Assembly: GCF_040581485.1 (NCBI RefSeq)
Contig: NC_090134.1
Location: 6,696,001-6,760,000, forward strand
From: Linepithema humile
Lineage: Eukaryota > Arthropoda > Insecta > Hymenoptera > Formicidae
Direction of reading: 5' to 3'
Length of the DNA: 64,000 bases
The translations under genes were made by a program, and so were the position numbers. This document shows positions 62,681-64,000 of this stretch, one piece after another. Every line of letters begins with the position of its first letter. Position 1 is the first letter of the stretch. The notes under the pieces are model-generated. The model made no database searches. It worked only from the letters and a program-made list of their open reading frames with translations, and was not told the DNA's origin.

Positions 62681-63766
62681 CTCTTAGTAAATAGTAAGTT
62701 TCATGACCAACGCGGATCCTTGGGTGTGCGCGGTGTGCGGTGCCGTGTCGCCATGTTGGTTTAGCCCAGCGGCTGACGTCAGCGGGCGCGTAGCGGTGTG
62801 CAATCGCACGAACTACAAAGACGGATAAACGGAGGCAGTGGATGGCACGCTCGAGGTGCGTCAAAGCTTGAGAAAGAAAGAAAAACAGAGAGAAAGAGAG
62901 AGAAAGGGAAAAGAGGCGTGCGCGATTCGCGGCCGTGGCGGTGCACAGTGGTGCAGTCGTCGACGGGCGGAAAAGACAGGACATAGTGTGTGGGCTCGGC
63001 TCGGATTCTCCCGCATCCATTATGATACAGTAATCTCCTGCAGCGCTAGGCGCTTTGCGTCTCCGGCACATTCGTTGTCTCTTCTATCAGGCAGAGACGG
63101 AAAGCAAGAGAGAGAGAGGGGGCGAGAGAGAGGGAGTACGTGTTAAATCGAACTCTTGACGCACCCTTCGCGTTCGTGTGTGAGAAAAAAAGTCAAGAGA
63201 GGAAACGAAACGCGCGATGGAGGCGCGACGCTGCTGTCCGGTTTGACCGCTAGACGGCCCTCCGGTGTATCTCTGCTCGTTGGATCGGCAGACTTGTTAG
63301 GTGTGTTCGCGCGCGCCATGTGCCGTGCCGTCATCACCGTTCCGCGTGTGTTTCCTCCTTGTGGATCATCGTCGCACGTATCATCCGCGGTTCGATAAGC
63401 GCTCGCCGCGTTAGCCACGCGCTAGTTCGTCATCCGCGATTCATCCCGGATTAGTGTGCTTCATTTATCGGTGCTTCGCGAGATCCTCTGTGTTCTGTTC
63501 TGTTGGTGTTGGTGCGAGGAGTGAATCGAGTTGCGCACTTTTCCTTTTCTCCACCCTTGTATTTTTGTCCGCGAGTGTGTCTCGCGCGAGTGACAAGCCA
63601 TAGTGAAAAGCGCGAAGAAGGGAGAAACAGAAAGATAGAAAGGAAGTAGCAGTCGAAGAAGAGAAAAAAAAGAGCAAGAGCGCATAGCAGAATCGCTCGT
63701 CGGTGTTTCGGTGAGCTTCACAAACGAGCGAGCGTGCAAGAGAGATAACACGAGTGGCGTATCAAG
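62681..63766 (+). promoter_or_regulatory. msn: CpG-rich promoter and long GA-rich 5' leader of misshapen
   Basis: Composition changes abruptly near 62690 to CpG-rich, with GA/AG-rich tracts at 62870-62920 and 63100-63135 and 63590-63680. The block runs unbroken into the msn start codon, so it is probably promoter plus a long 5' UTR. Several short upstream ATGs exist. The transcription start cannot be placed. Confidence 0.5.
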
Positions 63767-63832
63767 ATGGCGCATAATTTGGCACCGAGCGTCAACTGCT
63801 CGCTCGACGACATTGACCTGAACGCGCTGAAG
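63767..63832 (+). CDS. msn: Misshapen (MAP4K4/TNIK/MINK family kinase), first coding exon only
   Basis: The exon encodes 22 residues, MAHNLAPSVNCSLDDIDLNA then LK, and ends at a strong donor (AAG|GTATGT) in phase 0. Insect Misshapen begins almost identically (MAH.., LAPSVNCSLDDIDL.ALK) just before the kinase domain start; this is from my memory of the family. The start context is CAAG ATG GCG. Misshapen is a Ste20 GCK-IV kinase acting upstream of JNK in dorsal closure, planar polarity, axon targeting and Hippo-type Yorkie/Warts regulation. The kinase domain lies beyond the window, so only the N-terminal tag supports the call. Confidence 0.87.
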
Positions 63833-64000
63833 GTATGTAAATACGAGGATTATTCGCGACAAGTTTGCACGTAGCCAAAAGTCGCGCATCGCGTGCGGAG
63901 CCGCGTTGGTCCGACGACCCTGCCTGTCTGGTGTCACGCGCATCTTATTATACGTGGTGATTAACCTCGCGAAAACCAACGATGTCGATAACGACGACAA
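63833..64000 (+). other. msn: Start of msn intron 1
   Basis: CpG-rich intron sequence after the donor at 63833 to the window edge; no further exon seen. Confidence 0.6.

Overview
This window is nuclear DNA from an insect, most likely a hymenopteran and quite possibly an ant. Genes are split by short introns with GT..AG borders, the intergenic DNA is AT-rich with sharp CpG-rich islands, and the recognised proteins are insect-type orthologues (misshapen, MBD-R2, a one-domain chitin-binding cuticle protein, a PRELI protein, SF3a60). The species is inferred, not proven. There is no operon, CRISPR array, phage or bacterial feature.

Layout. 1-0.74 kb: last two exons of a GPI-anchored-looking transferrin (+). 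1.3-3.0 kb: SF3A3 splicing factor (+). 5.3-6.8 kb: unrecognised three-exon gene (-). 10.4-26.4 kb: a large coiled-coil gene of the JAKMIP family (+), with an 8.6 kb internal gap holding several CpG-rich islands. 29.6-29.95 kb: small unrecognised gene (-), head to head with a coiled-coil/CxxC gene at 30.3-33.3 kb (+). 33.7-35.1 kb: secreted one-domain chitin-binding protein (-). 36.6-37.7 kb: PRELI lipid-transfer protein (+). 39.9-44.1 kb: HEATR6 (+), convergent with PRKRIP1 at 44.4-45.2 kb (-). 46.7-47.4 kb: RNF4-like SUMO-targeted ubiquitin ligase (+). 48.3-49.2 kb: unrecognised protein with one N-terminal membrane segment (+). 50.6-52.3 kb: MARCH1/8-type membrane E3 ligase (+). 53.4-61.4 kb: MBD-R2/PHF20 chromatin reader (+, at least 16 exons). 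63.8 kb to the edge: first coding exon of misshapen kinase (+).

The genes do not form one pathway; this is an ordinary euchromatic cluster of housekeeping and signalling genes. The unusual content lies in the non-coding DNA and gene structure. A nested palindromic foldback has a perfect 49-bp inner hairpin at 39.0-39.2 kb. A 132-bp MITE at 45.6 kb has TAA duplications. A long imperfect inverted repeat lies at 47.5-47.9 kb. A tRNA-derived SINE-like segment lies at 28.1 kb. MBD-R2 appears to have a GC-AG intron and a frame-neutral 27-nt cassette microexon. A signal-peptide exon has its ATG directly after a run of about 15 A. I did not find a convincing new multi-gene system. Exon borders were placed by eye from splice consensus plus reading-frame phase; where phases agree across every intron I am confident, and where they do not I say so.
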